The translations under genes and the position numbers were made by a program. From positions 4,198 to 68,197 of the forward strand of contig MNCI01021396.1 in assembly GCA_015680685.1 (NCBI GenBank): a DNA stretch of 64,000 bases, given 5' to 3'. How positions within the stretch are numbered: position 1 is the stretch's first letter; each line of letters starts with the position of its first letter. The notes under the pieces are model-generated. The model had not been told where the DNA came from, did no database searches, and saw only the letters and a program-made list of their open reading frames with translations. This DNA comes from Gnetum montanum (taxonomy: Eukaryota; Streptophyta; Gnetopsida; Gnetales; Gnetaceae). Positions 11,084 through 23,353 of the stretch are shown here, piece after piece.

Positions 11084-11896
11084 GCATTGATGTTACCAAT
11101 TTTAAAAATTTTTCCATATTTTTTATCAATGATTCACTACAACCATTTTATATAGTTTCAAGTTTTGTGCAATTTTTTGTTAAATTTTTTTATTGTTTTG
11201 GGTTGTTGTCAAAATTTTTTTTTAGTCTTGGGACTGTAGTGTAAATGTTGAATTTTGTTGATTTTTTATGTGTAAATATTTCCTAGACTTTTAAAAAAAC
11301 ATTAGTTCTAATTTGTCATTTGCAAACTACCTTGTGCAGTTGCAATGTTAACTATCAAATCTACAAGCCTCCCTAGTGGCATAGGCAATGTTGGTATGGT
11401 TTTTGAATTTTAATGGCTATGTTCAAAGGTTTCTAAGGCTATTTATATATTTTATTTTAGTTTTTAGTAGTCACATAAATTTTAAAATTTTTTTTGGCTA
11501 AATCCCCAAGAGTTTTTACTACAATTAGTTTCACTATTAACTATGACTTCTAGTAAAACTTTTGCAAAATTTAAGTTGGGATTTTGTGGGTATTATTGTA
11601 GGTACAAGCTAGTTCTCATGGCTTAAATGTTTCTACATAAAATTTCTATAATTTTTATTCATATTTACCATGAAGCTTCTATTGGTTGTTGGTGAACTGC
11701 TTGGTTCTTTTTGGTTTTTTATGTGTAAACTAGTTATAATTTTGGTTATCACCTTGTTTTGGTTCTAAGTGTTGAAAATTATGAATTTTTTTATTTGGAT
11801 TAAGTGATAAAATTGAAATTAAGGTTATAATAATTTTGGTTTTCTAATAGTTGTCCAATTTTTGGTCATTTATGGTTTTAACGATTTTTTTGTATG

Positions 11897-14800
11897 CAGG
11901 GCATTTCTGAAATCAATCCTGGTGGTCATTGAGCTAGTGGGACTACTCTGCTACATCCATACATTGGGGTATAATAATCCACTTATAGGCATGGTATTGG
12001 ATCATGAATCCTTCAGGTTTTGGCTAGGGATAAATTAATTCTTTGCTTACCTACTCCAAAACTTTAGTGTGATGGTGTGGTCACACTTGGCTTCAGAGAT
12101 AGCATTAGTAATTGTGAAGACCTTATTGTCCCACTTTGCATGGATGATTGTCAAGTTCATAGTTGATTATTTCCAAATTTAGGATGAAGAATTTGAAGAC
12201 ATATACACTAGAAGAACACACAAGTTGTTCAATATCTAGGATATTCCTGAATTCATCCAATACAATGCAAACAACACACTAATAGTTGGCCATTATGCTA
12301 ACACGTTGTTTCAGAATCCTCATGGAACTATCTACTATTTGGAGGAATAAGTTCAAAGTTAAGTTATTTTTGGTTTTATTTTAGCTTTCTTAGGCTATTT
12401 TGGCTTAATCTTTTTATTTTGGATGACATGTTTGCAGGTACAAGGTGGATGACCATGGATTGATCAAGAGTAACTAGCTCTTACTTGTAGCCTAAAAAAT
12501 ACTAGAGTATTTACCAAAGGTTAAGTGGTGAGACCACATGCTATGCCAAAGCCTACCATAGGTGTTTGGTGAATGGAATAGCCCATAGTTGGTGGGGAAT
12601 ATCTAATTTTGGTGTAGAGACATGTATCCCCCTAAGTGTTCCCACACTACCTTCATTAAGAAAGAAAAGTAAGGATTTCTATTTCATTCTTTTATATTTT
12701 ATTTTATTTTTATGCTATGTTAACATTTTCATGGCTACATAGTTTGAGGTTATTTGGGATTTAATTGTTTAAATGGTTTTATTGATATGGATATAAACTT
12801 GGCTTTAATTGGTTACACTTGTTATTTATTTTTGGTTTTATTCAACATGCCTATACTTAAACTAATTGGCCTTTTTTTATGTTGTAGGGGCTACCTCCTC
12901 CTCTACCATCACCTTTATTGCTTCAAGATGCTCCAAGAAGACTCTTATCCTCAAATTTGGTGAGGTGGATTTAGTGCAATAGTGGTTGGCTAGTCAGGTT
13001 CCTAGAAACATCCAAGCCAACATAACTCATGTAGGTTTGTTTGATCCTTTTAAGGCCCCTAGCCCAACCATACTTATCCTAGAGATGGTGAACATCATTG
13101 ACTTCTTTAATGAAGGATTTCATAAGTTGTTCATCCTCATTCATGGTATTCCTATCACCATGGTCCTTAATGAATCCACCTTTAGTGGCCTCTTCGGTGT
13201 CCCTCATGAGGGCTGGAAGGTTGTTACCAAAGTAAGGAAAGAGGTGGTCCACTGGGAGGAAGTGGAAGAGTGGCTAAACACTTGCTATGGTTACAAGGGG
13301 TTGTCTCTAGACTAGTTTCAAGTTGAAAAGGCTAAAGAGGCATATCCCTTGTTCTATTCCTAGGCATTTTCTATGTTGTTGTCATAAGGAAAAATCCTTG
13401 GCATTGAACATTCATGGGCCATGAAGAAGGTCCTCATTGAGGGTGCTTAGTATAACGAGGCTTTACATTTGGTTTTTGAGCATGTGTAAAGATCATAAAA
13501 CTATAGAATAACCTTATGATGAAATGTCACATGCACTTTGCATTTTTTGTGGCATAACTAAGGTTCATAGAGTTCTTGGTGGTGCAGAAGGATGGACAAT
13601 GGATATGCGAAGATCCACCCCATCTTTCCAAGCCTTGGGTGAAACTCATTTATTCCACCATGTAGGCTCAGAAACAACTAGAGGATGTTGGGGAATCTTT
13701 GTCTATCATCACTAAGCATTTTAGTGGAATACATTGTACTTTCCATGATAGCATGGTGATTGAGCCCCAAGTTACACAAGGAAATGTCAAAAAGGCCAAG
13801 GAATTACATGCCAAAGTTGAGGATGAAGCTAGAGAAAAACTAAAGAGGCCTATGGTTGAGGAAGTAGCACTAGTGATTGAGCAGTCCAAAAAAAGGAGGC
13901 TTGTGATTAAAATTGGCTAGATGCATCATATGGTCATAGGTATGTTTTATTTTATTTTATTTTTAAGTTTGTTTACATTTTCTATTTTACGTTATAAGGT
14001 TATGTCATTATTTTATTTTAGGCAAAATGTACTAAGTTTTTTTATGCTTTGTCTTTGTTATTCTTGTAGATAAGCAACAAAAATTGATGGCCCAAGCAGC
14101 AATAGCAAAGGCCAAGCAAAAATACTTGGAGAAAGAGTTTCTACAATATCATTAGAAGGAGGGGTTTTTCAATGTTGCATTGGATGACCTTGATGCTATA
14201 TTTGATGGTTCACAACTAGGTGAATCCCCTATTATTGTCCTAGATGATGTCCCATGTATTCATGAATTTTGTTCATATGTGTTGTGTTTTATGCCTTCAT
14301 GTTTAATGCTTGGTTTTAACTATATAAGCTACAACTATTCTTGTTTTAGCTCTTGACCCATAGCTAAGTACCTCAATCTCTACATTCCATATAAAACCAT
14401 GGGTAGAGGTTCTTGATAAGATGGAGTTCATGCATGAGGTAGCCAAAGAAATGATTGATTAATTGCAACAAGTTGCTCCTGATGTTGGTAAGAGCCTTAT
14501 TTATTTTATCTTTGATGGCTTTTACTTTGTTTTTTCATTTTATCTTGTTTATGTAAGTTTTATGGTTATGTGCTTTCATTGGTTTGGAAGTTTCTTTTTG
14601 ATTATCTCATTGTTTATTATTTTTAATATGTGTGTTTTATTGTTATTTTGTTTACAATGTATAAGGTTGGATGGGGTTCCGATCGTGCCATGAAAATTAA
14701 TTTTTTTCTTAGCTTGCCTCCAAATTCGAGAACGTACCATGGAAGTTTTATGAAAGTGCCATTGGATGTACACTTTCATGCGCCAAAACTTCATGGGAGT

Positions 14801-15643
14801 GTTAATGTTCCAAAGAGTTCATGTGGGAATGAGATGTGTCATTAGAAAGTTAAAATAATAGGTAGGGTGAGGTGATTAGAGATCTCCAATATTGTAAGGA
14901 ATTCATGGAAGCCCAAGTGGCTAATAGGAACTCCTTGAAAACCAAGAAAATAACATGGGCACATTATTGAAACTCCAAGCATGGCAAGGTTGCTCTTTTC
15001 AGGGAGGTCATGGACTAGAAGTTGTAGATGAATTTGCTAGCTCACAAGGCCAAGGAGTAGAAGGATTATTATGCCTAGGTCCTTGAGTGGGGCATGACAA
15101 AAATAGATTACAAGAAAAAGTATAAGTTTTGAACATGAGGCCTATCTTAAGTGGTTATAGGAGGAGTTCACCGAATGGTGCAAGTTGGAGCTGTTCATGA
15201 AGGGGATTCAAGCATAGAGTGTCTTTAAACTATTTGAGAGCTCTATGACAATTTCTAATTTCCTAACTCCTCAGGTCTCTACTACTTATGGGGAGGTGAC
15301 TACCATCACATTTCATAGGAGCCACCTACATGGACTAAGATCAACCAGAGCAACATCCTAACAGGCATTAATCTCAAGGAGGTGAATTGGACCCACATCA
15401 CGAAGGACCAAATCCTCCATCATTTGGAGGTGAGCCTTTGGAACTTCCCCATGAAGGATGTTGCACCCAAGCCCTCCCAAGTTTGATTATCTTATTTTAT
15501 TTTATCATGTTTTATTTTTATTTAATTTATTTTAGTTTCACATTATGTCAATTATTGATTAGACTCATGTTATTATGGTACAGGTACCAGGTGATACCTA
15601 TGGCCCCAATAATGATGACATTGGAGATGCTCCTTAAGCCCCT
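11897..15643 (+). pseudogene. Multi-exon gene antisense to Tat-1 (decayed)
   Basis: Coding-like blocks alternate with T-rich introns that have GT/AG borders. Clear borders are: acceptor GTATGCAG near 11900, TTTGCAG near 12438, TGTTGTAG near 12887, TTCTTGTAG at 14069 and TTGTTTTAG at 14349; donors at 14256 (GTATTC) and 14488 (GTAAGA); last acceptor GGTACAG near 15583. The exon at 14350-14487 encodes P-W-V-E-V-L-D-K-M-E-F-M. The exon ending near 15480 encodes I-L-H-H-L-E-V-S-L-W-N-F-P. Tat-E carries the same two exons on its own opposite strand (P-W-V-E-M-L-D-K-F-S-F-M and I-I-H-R-L-E-V-S-L-G-K-L-P). The family is therefore real and element-borne. Extra ORFs antisense to the element are known in Tat-lineage elements. 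I do not know this protein's function. Stops and frameshifts show the copy is dead. Confidence 0.65.
12888..13466 (+). pseudogene. Longest exon of the antisense gene (plant-transposon-protein-like)
   Basis: After the acceptor at 12887 the frame runs as A-T-S-S-S-T-I-T-F, passes one broken spot, and is open from 12986 to 13315. It contains V-N-I-I-D-F-F-N-E-G-F, then G-I-P-I-T-M-V-L-N-E-S-T and L-F-G-V-P-H-E-G-W. The pattern of a helical F-F segment, a short V-x-G-x-x-I strand, and then L-x-x-x-L-G-V-P resembles the 'putative plant transposon protein' domain often found next to retroelements. That likeness is from memory of the pattern and is not certain. Confidence 0.4.
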
Positions 15644-15659
15644 CTAGTTACACCTTAGC

Positions 15660-15790
15660 ACCTTTAGTTGGTGATTTCCTTAGCTATTTTAGGCCATGGT
15701 GGGCCCTACAATTTGCTAGTTTTAGGCCATGATGGGCCTTATGATATGCAAGTTTTAGGACATGGAAGATGCTACAATTTAAAAACAAAA
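15660..15790 (+). repeat. ~33-bp minisatellite TTTTAGGCCATGGTGGGCC
   Basis: About three units run TTTTAGGCCATGGTGGGCC..., TTTTAGGCCATGATGGGCC..., TTTTAGGACATGGAAGATG..., at ~33-bp spacing. Related words appear at 32320-32960, 45450-45620, 49460-49590 and 58130-58180 in other Tat elements. Here it lies just past the end of the antisense gene, between it and the protease, as in Tat-E. Confidence 0.65.
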
Positions 15791-15984
15791 CGTTTTATTG
15801 GTTTTTTATGTTTTAAAAATTTTATGAGTTTTTCAATTTTAAAGTTTTTATTGTATTTTTATGTTTTATATTCTAAAATAGATAAGGCATAAAGGTAAAT
15901 GGTAAAAAATAATAAACTTTAGGCTATGTGTAAAGTAAAGTTAAAATAATGTAAACCAAAGTAAAACAAAATGGTGCATGAAAA
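15791..15984. other. Tat-1 spacer up to the solo-LTR insertion
   Basis: This is AT-rich DNA with no coding signal. It ends with GAAAA (15980-15984), the left copy of the target-site duplication of the solo LTR. The same spacer resumes at 19655. Confidence 0.6.
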
Positions 15985-16246
15985 TGTTGGCACATTTTGG
16001 CCATTTCATGGAACAAGTTGGCATGATAAAATTGGTTAAAAGTTTTTTTTTTGGAGAAGTGCAAGAATTTGAGTTTGTAAAGAAAAATAATAAGTTAACA
16101 ATAGCATTCCTTTAATTTAAGAAAAAAATATAGGAGCACTGTTCCTATAGAAAGATTACAAATATCTATTGATGATTATAGGACCACCAACGAGTTGTTC
16201 TCCCTCTATAATTATCAGCATTGCATTTCACAGGGCAAAAATATAG

Positions 16247-16267
16247 ATATATATATATATATATATC
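16247..16267. repeat. (AT)n microsatellite
   Basis: An uninterrupted AT run lies inside the U3 part of the solo LTR. Confidence 0.95.
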
Positions 16268-16899
16268 ATGATCCACTAGGATTTACTGATGAATATCCTA
16301 ATAATCTCAATGCTTGCTTTTCATCTCTATCACAACTAACCAAAGTTTAGCGGGATTATGAAGGAAGTTCAATTTCTATATACATCACTTATATGCTATT
16401 AATCTATGCCAAATTTGTTTTGTATCCATTTCATTTTTGGAAAGCATATCTCTACAGCAACACAAATTCAAAAGTCTGGTCCAGTGCAGGGTGAAGTTAT
16501 TTCTATCTAAAAATTTCTGGCTAAGCATGATATTTTTCTCTGTAATGAAAAAGAAAAAGTGGAATTCCGCGTGATGCAGGAGGTGCTCCACATTATTGCA
16601 AGGGACCATGCTATGTGAACCAAATTTCACAGTTCCAATCAAAACTTAGTACAGCAATGCATTATTCCATGGCACAACTCCAAATAATATGTGCCCTGCA
16701 AAAAGAAACATTCATATAAAATGGTAGAAACGAGATTATTCAAGGGTTGCGTCAGTGCTTCGTCACTAGAATTCCAATTCTTGGCAGCCATTTCTGCCTT
16801 GCAAAAAAAATTTAGAAAATAAAAATAAAAATCTGTAGCGCCTCCACTATCTTGAAGTTTCGTAGTAATGAGAGTGAGAGGAGGAGCGGGAGCATTAGG

Positions 16900-17975
16900 A
16901 TCTGGCTGCCGGTGATGGTGTTAAATTCAATTTTGTTTTGCAAGCCCTACCATTTGAGGCAGCTAGTGACAAAATAAAGCTACCGCCGACAATCTGACGG
17001 AGGAGGACATTCGTGAGGTATGGAAGCCGTCTGGGTTGTCACATAACACCAAGGTTCTTGCTGATATGCTTATCATCACCATTGCTCTCTGTTACTCTAT
17101 CCAACAAAAGAAATTGAATGAATGTGTGTGTGCCATATTATGAAAGCAACGGGAGGATGTGGCCTCACATGAATTGCAGGATTCTTGGGGCTCTCTTTTT
17201 GTCATAGCTGACCATGATTGCATACTTCTCTCTAAAATATGTGTTGTCGCTATTGCTGATACCACTACCCTTTGCAAACTCAAATCATCATTTCTTTTTT
17301 TTAAAGAAAATTGATGAGAACTCACCTCAGGGAGGAGCGTGTTCAATGATTTTCTTGACTTGACTCTGCACATGATTTGAATTAAAACTATACATACCTT
17401 TCATAATCAAGTGTCTTTTTCTCTCAAGAATTTCATAAGAAATGTAGAAAAATCAAATTGTCAGCCAACATGGTATTGATGGTGAACATAAATCATCGCC
17501 AACACAAACAGAGAAACATGTGTGACCTACTATGCATGAACACAATGCATCTGGAAATCATTTCCAGTGATAATGAAGATAGATGCAACAACTGAACACC
17601 ACACTGCAACATTACTGGATGCAATGGCAGAGCCTTCTTTTGTGGTGGCAGTTGATATACAGTTCTGGCTGAGATCGGCACAAGGCGGAATAATTTGAAA
17701 TTGTTTGTGGAAACCAGGCTATTTCAGGCCTTACGCCTTCACATTCAGAGGAATTCTTAAATGTGCGAAGATCAATCAATTGCTCACTGCCAATTGGTTA
17801 TGAAGAAAGGAAAAATAGGTTACCAAGAGATGACAGAGATGATGTGTTGCTAGTTGAAGCACCTCCTGTAACAGCACTAAGTAACCACCACCATATTCGA
17901 ATTTCTTTTTCCAGTGAACATCATTTTTCCAAGGAAGCCAGTAGCAAATTTTACGTGGATATAAAATGCATATGA
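16900..17975 (+). other. Gene-like stretch inside the solo LTR
   Basis: Base composition differs from the flanks: there are more CG dinucleotides and no repeated words. On the plus strand a frame from 16994 encodes L-T-E-E-D-I-R-E-V-W-K-P and stops near 17140; nearby frames run further. A second frame at 17763-17975 encodes 70 residues with L-P-R-D-D-R-D-D-V-L-L. I recognise no family. It could be a captured host-gene fragment or unusual U3 sequence. Confidence 0.25.
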
Positions 17976-18422
17976 TTTAATTATACAACATCAAAAATTT
18001 GCAAGGATCGGCTTCATTGATTTTAAAGACCATGCATCTGCCTCCACCAACATCTACACTAAGGTGGATGCTGAATTACTTTCTTAGTACCGCCTAATCA
18101 TGAAAATTACTAGAGCTTAATGATATTTAATAATTAAAATCCTAAATAAAAATAAAATAACAATTGTATGAAGATCTTATAGTATGGAGATCTTGGATTT
18201 ATTTTTTAAAAATTATTATATAGGTTGTTGCTTATAAAAGAAATCTTTGTAATATTTACACATGCCAATGTTAGCATGATTTTCTCCTAACTTCATGTAT
18301 AAGTTATAACTTCCTAACTTGTTGGGAAAGTAATATCTCCTAACTTGTTGGGCAAGTTATAAATTCCTTACTTCAGAGAGAAGTTACCCAAAATATTTTG
18401 GAATATCTAACTATCTATGAGA

Positions 18423-18435
18423 CCCTATAAAAAGG
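18423..18435 (+). promoter_or_regulatory. TATA box of the solo LTR
   Basis: CCTATAAAAAGGC is a strong plant-type TATA box in the expected LTR context. Transcription would start about 30 bp downstream, leaving ~1.2 kb of R-U5. Confidence 0.6.
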
Positions 18436-19699
18436 CTTTAGGGGTTAGAAGAAAAAACAAAAGAAATGGATCACATATAACACACTCGGGGTCCTGGAGG
18501 AAGATTGTAAAGAAGAAATTGTGAAAGATTGCTTGTAAGATGACTTGTTAAAGACAACATTTCAACCTCTTTGTTATAGTCCTATGAGTTATGTTCATTA
18601 TTTTTTTTATTTTTTTTAAATTTTTTAGCTAGTGGTTTAGATAGTATCATGCTTGGCAAGTAATTTTGGGACTTTTGGATTGCTCTTATTGTTCTTGTTG
18701 CATAATAGAAAATTTCTATTAAAATTTTGGCATAGAAGAGCTTGTGTTTGAAAGCCTTAAGAGCATTTTGGTAGTAAATTTTATTATTGTGCAATGTATA
18801 AGAATCACTATTGAGATTGTTGTAAGAGAGCCTCTGCATATAGTCAAGCCGTTGAACGATTCAATAGTCAAGAGGGTTCAGAAAATATTTGGTATTTTGA
18901 TAAGACCATAATAGCTTTTTTTATCTTTAAAGTGAATCTCCATGGTATTTCAATCATAAATTGTCAAGTCTTTTGAAGGTTCTTTTGAATGCAATTGTTG
19001 ACATCCATTATCTAGCCAAAATTGAGTCTAGTACATGATAGTTTACGCAAGAATTTTTTGGGTAGCATAGTAGGATTGTCTTGAAGAAATTTCTTGTTTG
19101 AGCCTTGGAAGTTTGAACAATTCGTAGTTATTGAATTTGGGATAGCTTTATTGCGAAGTGTTTACTTGTATCATTTATCTTGTTGAAACATTTGAGATAT
19201 TTACACAAATCTGCTTACTTTTTCTCTTCTTTCTATTTCCATTGAATCTCGCTCTATTTCTAGTTTTCTTGTGAAACTATCTCTTTCTCTGGGAAAAATT
19301 AGAAGTAGATTCGCAAAGTTGTGCTCAAATGTTTTTGGAAAATTTTATTTGTTACAAGTAGGTTTTATAAGGACCGCATAGACTAGGCAATTGAATAGAA
19401 TAAGAACTCTCAACAACTCACAGTACTTTCCAAAGTTGGCTGAATCTCTTTAAGATAAGTCATTTATAGTTTTACACACAACCCAATCTTTTCATTTTTC
19501 ACAACAGCACACCGCAATAGCACACACACATACTCACATTAACTACTGAGTCTATTTGGAGATATTTGGGCCTTGATGTTGCCAGAGACCAACAAGCACC
19601 TAAATCTTGTTCAAGGACACTCATTGGCGATCGCATCCCAAACGATTGCCAACAGAAAATAATGTTTTAGCTAGGCTAAGAAGGCTATAGAAAGGCTAC

Positions 19700-20350
19700 A
19701 TGGTTATAGATGAAAGGGTGAACAAAATAGTGAGATAAATCAATTGTGCAAGTATTTCCTAATCTTTGAAATATTAGAAAAGGTATATGGTCTACTTTGC
19801 ATAATTTTGTACTCTCTGTTTCCTTCGCTAACTACATTGAAGGGGAGCATCTCCCATGGTGCATCCATGGACTCATTGTTGTTAATTTTGGGCTCTTGTG
19901 CTCTATCAGGCTTCTTGACTTCGTGGTTAATAGTAGAAGTTTCTTCCTAAAATTCCACTTCAAATCCTTGTTCTGTGTTAATGTTGTTCACTGTTACAGG
20001 AACCACACTATTACCATGTTATTCACTGTTAAAGGAGGCACATGAATTTGTTGATGGATGAGTGAGAAAATAACTTGTAATTGAGCTAGCCAAGGACTCC
20101 CCATGATGAGATTGAATCCTAGTGTCTCTTCCACCAACAAGAATTTGGTCATTTTGGGGAATTATTTTCCTACCATAAAGTCAAAAGAAATGGAGTCTTT
20201 TATAGCAACCCAAGATCCATTGAAGGATTTAAGAGAAGAAGTTGAAGTATATTACAGATGCTTCATTAGGCCTAAACATTTAACAATGGTATAAGGTATC
20301 GTATGCTCAGCTATGGTAAGTTCTTTTAGGTCATGGATCTTCACAACATC
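19700..20350 (-). pseudogene. Protease-region ORF of Tat-1
   Basis: It aligns with the protease regions of Tat-A (49813-50320) and Tat-E. On the minus strand the C-terminal tail reads ...E-Q-G-F-E-V-E-F... and then I-M-Q-S-R-P-Y, matching E-Q-G-(stop)-E-V-E-F and I-V-Q-S-R-P-Y in Tat-E. The catalytic end of the domain is decayed. Gag, which should lie to the right, is absent: at about 20350-20385 the sequence jumps to 5' UTR, so gag was deleted. Confidence 0.6.
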
Positions 20351-20384
20351 TTGGTTAGATGTCATATTGATTAGGTTGAGAGGT

Positions 20385-21320
20385 AACATAGTTTATTGGC
20401 TAAAAGACATGGTTACTGGTTTAAATCTAGTTTAATAAGATGTATAATTAATTATTCAAATGAAAATTCTAGCAGGTGGAATTGTTGAAGAAGTGAAGGA
20501 TTATGGCTGGAAAATGATGTAAACTACAACTGTAGGTGTGGTGTAGGTTGTAGTGGCAGTGATGTGGATTGCACTTAACAAAATGTGAAAGTTTTAGGTG
20601 GTAGAAGGGCCAACTACATTGGCTTTACCAGCATGATCTATGCTAGAGGATGTGTAGTAGATCACCGTATTGTCCAACCAACTACACTGGCGATATCCCC
20701 CATTGGAAAAATGCACTAGTTTTAGAAAAGTGAATGTGTAATTTTAGTTTTCCTAGTACTATGCTAGAGTCTTAGAGAAGACTACATTGGTCTTGCAACA
20801 AGATTTCATAGCAGGAAATTTATATGGATGGAGTATAACTACACTAGCTCTTAGAACACCCCAAACATAGGTTTTAATGAGTAAAAATTGTAGGTTTAAG
20901 TGTCGACTACACTAGGTTAAAAAAGTCCAGCAACTACTATGAACATTTTACAAATACCCAAATCACCTGTAACAACTATGTTGGGTATTAGTTGCAAGTA
21001 ATTGAATACCAACATTGGGTTTGTTAAAAAATTTCATAGTAGAAGGATTCAAGTTGTTGTGACAAAACAACATTGTCCTTTTGAACACATAAAGAAATTT
21101 TTTCCTATCAACCATGTTGACCCTAAAAAGTACAACAACTACTATGAGAATTCTACAGACATCCAAGATACCTACAAAAACTATGTTGGGTATCAGTTGC
21201 AAGAACGTGAGCACCAACATTGGATTTATTGGTAGATGCTTGCAAGTTTTCGAGTTCAAAATGTGGAATACTTGATTTTTTAAAATGTTTGGAAAAGGTT
21301 TGGGTTGAGAATATGGGTGG
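20385..21320 (-). other. 5' untranslated region of Tat-1
   Basis: Positions 20385-20530 match the sequence just upstream of gag in Tat-A (53215-53360). The rest holds short words such as CTACATTGG, CTACACTAG and CTATGTTGGG without a long frame. Two near-copies of CAACTATGTTGGGTATTAG lie at about 20971 and 21179, roughly 208 bp apart. Confidence 0.55.
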
Positions 21321-21343
21321 AGGTCCTCCTTCTAGCACCAAAA
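21321..21343 (-). other. Primer binding site of Tat-1
   Basis: On the minus strand it reads TTTTGGTGCTAGAAGGAGG, just past the LTR end at 21350. Tat-A has a decayed version at 54211-54240 (ACGATACTAGAAGTAGGGC). Both resemble the TGGCGCTAGAAGGAGGG-type sites seen in Tat-lineage elements. The matching tRNA is not assigned. Confidence 0.6.
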
Positions 21344-22209
21344 AACTATTGCACCCAAAAAATTTGATTGCTAGAAAAATAAAAAATTCCATGTGTAGAA
21401 ATAATTTTGATCTTGAATCCCAAAGGCCTCTAAGAAAGAGGATCTAATGTGCTCTAGATGATATAGTCAATCACCTAGGGACTTGAAAAATGTAAATAGA
21501 GGAAAATGAAATTGTAGATTTGAATGAAAAATAAACACAAAAATTAAACCTTGAAATGAATTCTCCACAAAAAATGAACTATAAACTCTATTAAAATAGC
21601 AAGATTCTTAAAGTATAAAGCTAAAACAAGTATAGATTGTGTGCTCAAATGCACAAGAAGCTCGCTTGGATGGAGCCTAAAGCTTATTGGAGCTAGTAGG
21701 TTGTATTTTGTAGTCAAACTCCACAATCTAGGTACTTCCCAACTTCAATTGCTAAGAACGCCTTGCTAGTTTTCACTTGAATCTACAACTTTGGTTACCA
21801 ATAGTGCCAATGCTGATGATTGACTCTTGTTGTAATAGTACTATGTTGAGAGTCTCTAGTGCTCAAATACCAATATGCTCCAATAGTCTTGAAAATGCCA
21901 AATTGGTTCAAAGTGCTTAAGGTTTTAAAGGTTGTTAGGTTGCAAAAATGTTCAGAATCTAAATAAGATGTTCAAGTTTAGCTTTTATAAGCTTCAAGAT
22001 TGTTGATTTTAGGCTACAAATTTCTTACATGATTGTTGACATATTGGTGTTATTTTTAGGTGCAATAGGCCATTATTCCCAATGTAGTTGTCCATTTGTG
22101 GCTAGTTTTAATGCCCAAGGGCCATCAAAACCACATAGGATACTAAATATAGTAAATGGACTTTTGTTACTACATTGGCTTCATCTCAACTACTTTGGCC
22201 TTAGAGAGC

Positions 22210-22400
22210 TACATTGGCATTATTAAAATCTACCAAGAAATATGGTGACTACACTAGTCATGCAAAGATTATTGAAAATTTGAGATGACTATCCTAGCCA
22301 TGTAAAGATTGTTGAGAATCTAAGATGACTATGCTAGTCATGTGACAACTGTTGGAAATTGTGATGACTATGCTGGCCATTGCTAGGAAGATGAAAAACC
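22210..22400 (-). repeat. ~39-bp tandem repeat in the Tat-1 LTR
   Basis: About four units of GACTATGCTAGTCATG-type sequence follow each other at ~39-bp spacing. Each contains a short inverted repeat (GACTA ... TAGTC). A second block of the same units lies at 26077-26240, across the insertion. The left block has one extra unit. Confidence 0.65.
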
Positions 22401-22403
22401 TAA

Positions 22404-23353
22404 GAACTCAGTAGATCCTAATAGGATCCAATCCACACCTTCCAAGTAGATCTAGCTTAGAAAATAAGAATAAGATAATAAAATAGAGAAAATCTCCTCT
22501 ATATTAAGATAATTTCTTAAAATACATAGAAAATACATCAAAGATGAGAAGCTAAGTTCAACTCAAAAATCTCCCAACAATCTTAGAGGTCATACTTATC
22601 CTCTATTAATCCTCAATTGCTTACAATGGAGCCCAAGCTTAAGAAAAGACACTTGTAGGAGATTCTCCTAACCTCTCTCAAGTGCTCTTCCTTTCCTCTC
22701 ACTCAACTTCCTTGCACAAGCTCGCTTCCCTTAAGAGCTCTCTCTCTTACCCTTTGTTAGGATGTTTAGCCTTTATTGTTTGCACTTTGGCCCTTGGGAT
22801 TGTTGTCCTTGGCACTATGACACTAACAATGGCAAATTACATCAATATTTATAAGCAACTAGAAGGTAAAAATCCTAGAAACCTTTCCTCAACTCAACTT
22901 GAGGTTCTTTGCATGTTTTCTAAGTCTTCTCACATTCTTTCCAACTATTTCAATCTTTCTTTAGATATTTCCAAAATTGGAATGGGCTTTTTTGGAATTT
23001 TCCGCAAGCATTTGGGTCATCTCTAGCTTTGTTGGGACATCTACTCTAAAAGCCTTATTTTTGGAAGAGACGTCTACTATTTTTGGTAGACGTCTACTCT
23101 AGATTTGGGATGTCTACACTTCATGGGAGACATCTCTAGGAAGATGTATATCTTGTAGGTGCCAAAAATAAAACTACTTGTTTTGATGTTAAGAGCCTCT
23201 AGATACCTCCAAAAAAGTTCTTGTAGATCCTATAACCTCCTAAACTAATCAAAATGATCCTAAAACAAAACATCAAAAAATCATCCCCAAAAAAATCAAC
23301 TAATAAAAAAACAAAACATGTAGGGTAGAATAAGGGGATCAGGTGTCCTTACA
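22404..23353 (-). repeat. 3' LTR of the copia-like element
   Basis: It aligns with 25083-26076 throughout, for example AATAGGATCCAATCC, CTTAAGAGCTCTCTC and the paired GACGTCTACT words. The right edge at 23353 is set by TGTAAGGACACC on the minus strand next to the polypurine tract. Confidence 0.75.

Larger units (their letters stand above)
15985..19654 (+). mobile_element. Solo LTR of 3.67 kb with perfect 5-bp target duplication
   Basis: The block begins TGTTGGC and ends GCCAACA, a 7-bp terminal inverted repeat. It is flanked by GAAAA on both sides (15980-15984 and 19655-19659). Its last ~170 bp recur at 1-177, confirming the right end. A TATA box (CCTATAAAAAGGC, 18423-18435) reads on the plus strand, so the orientation is plus and U3 would be about 2.4 kb long. 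There is no gag or pol, so I read it as an LTR left after LTR-LTR recombination. A short non-autonomous element without LTRs is the alternative. It is inserted in the protease-side spacer of Tat-1. Confidence 0.75.

Noticed and set aside
22682-23026. 114-residue plus-strand frame, with a similar 117-residue frame at 25366-25719
   Set aside because: Both lie in the paired LTRs of the minus-strand copia-like element and owe their likeness to LTR identity, not coding conservation.
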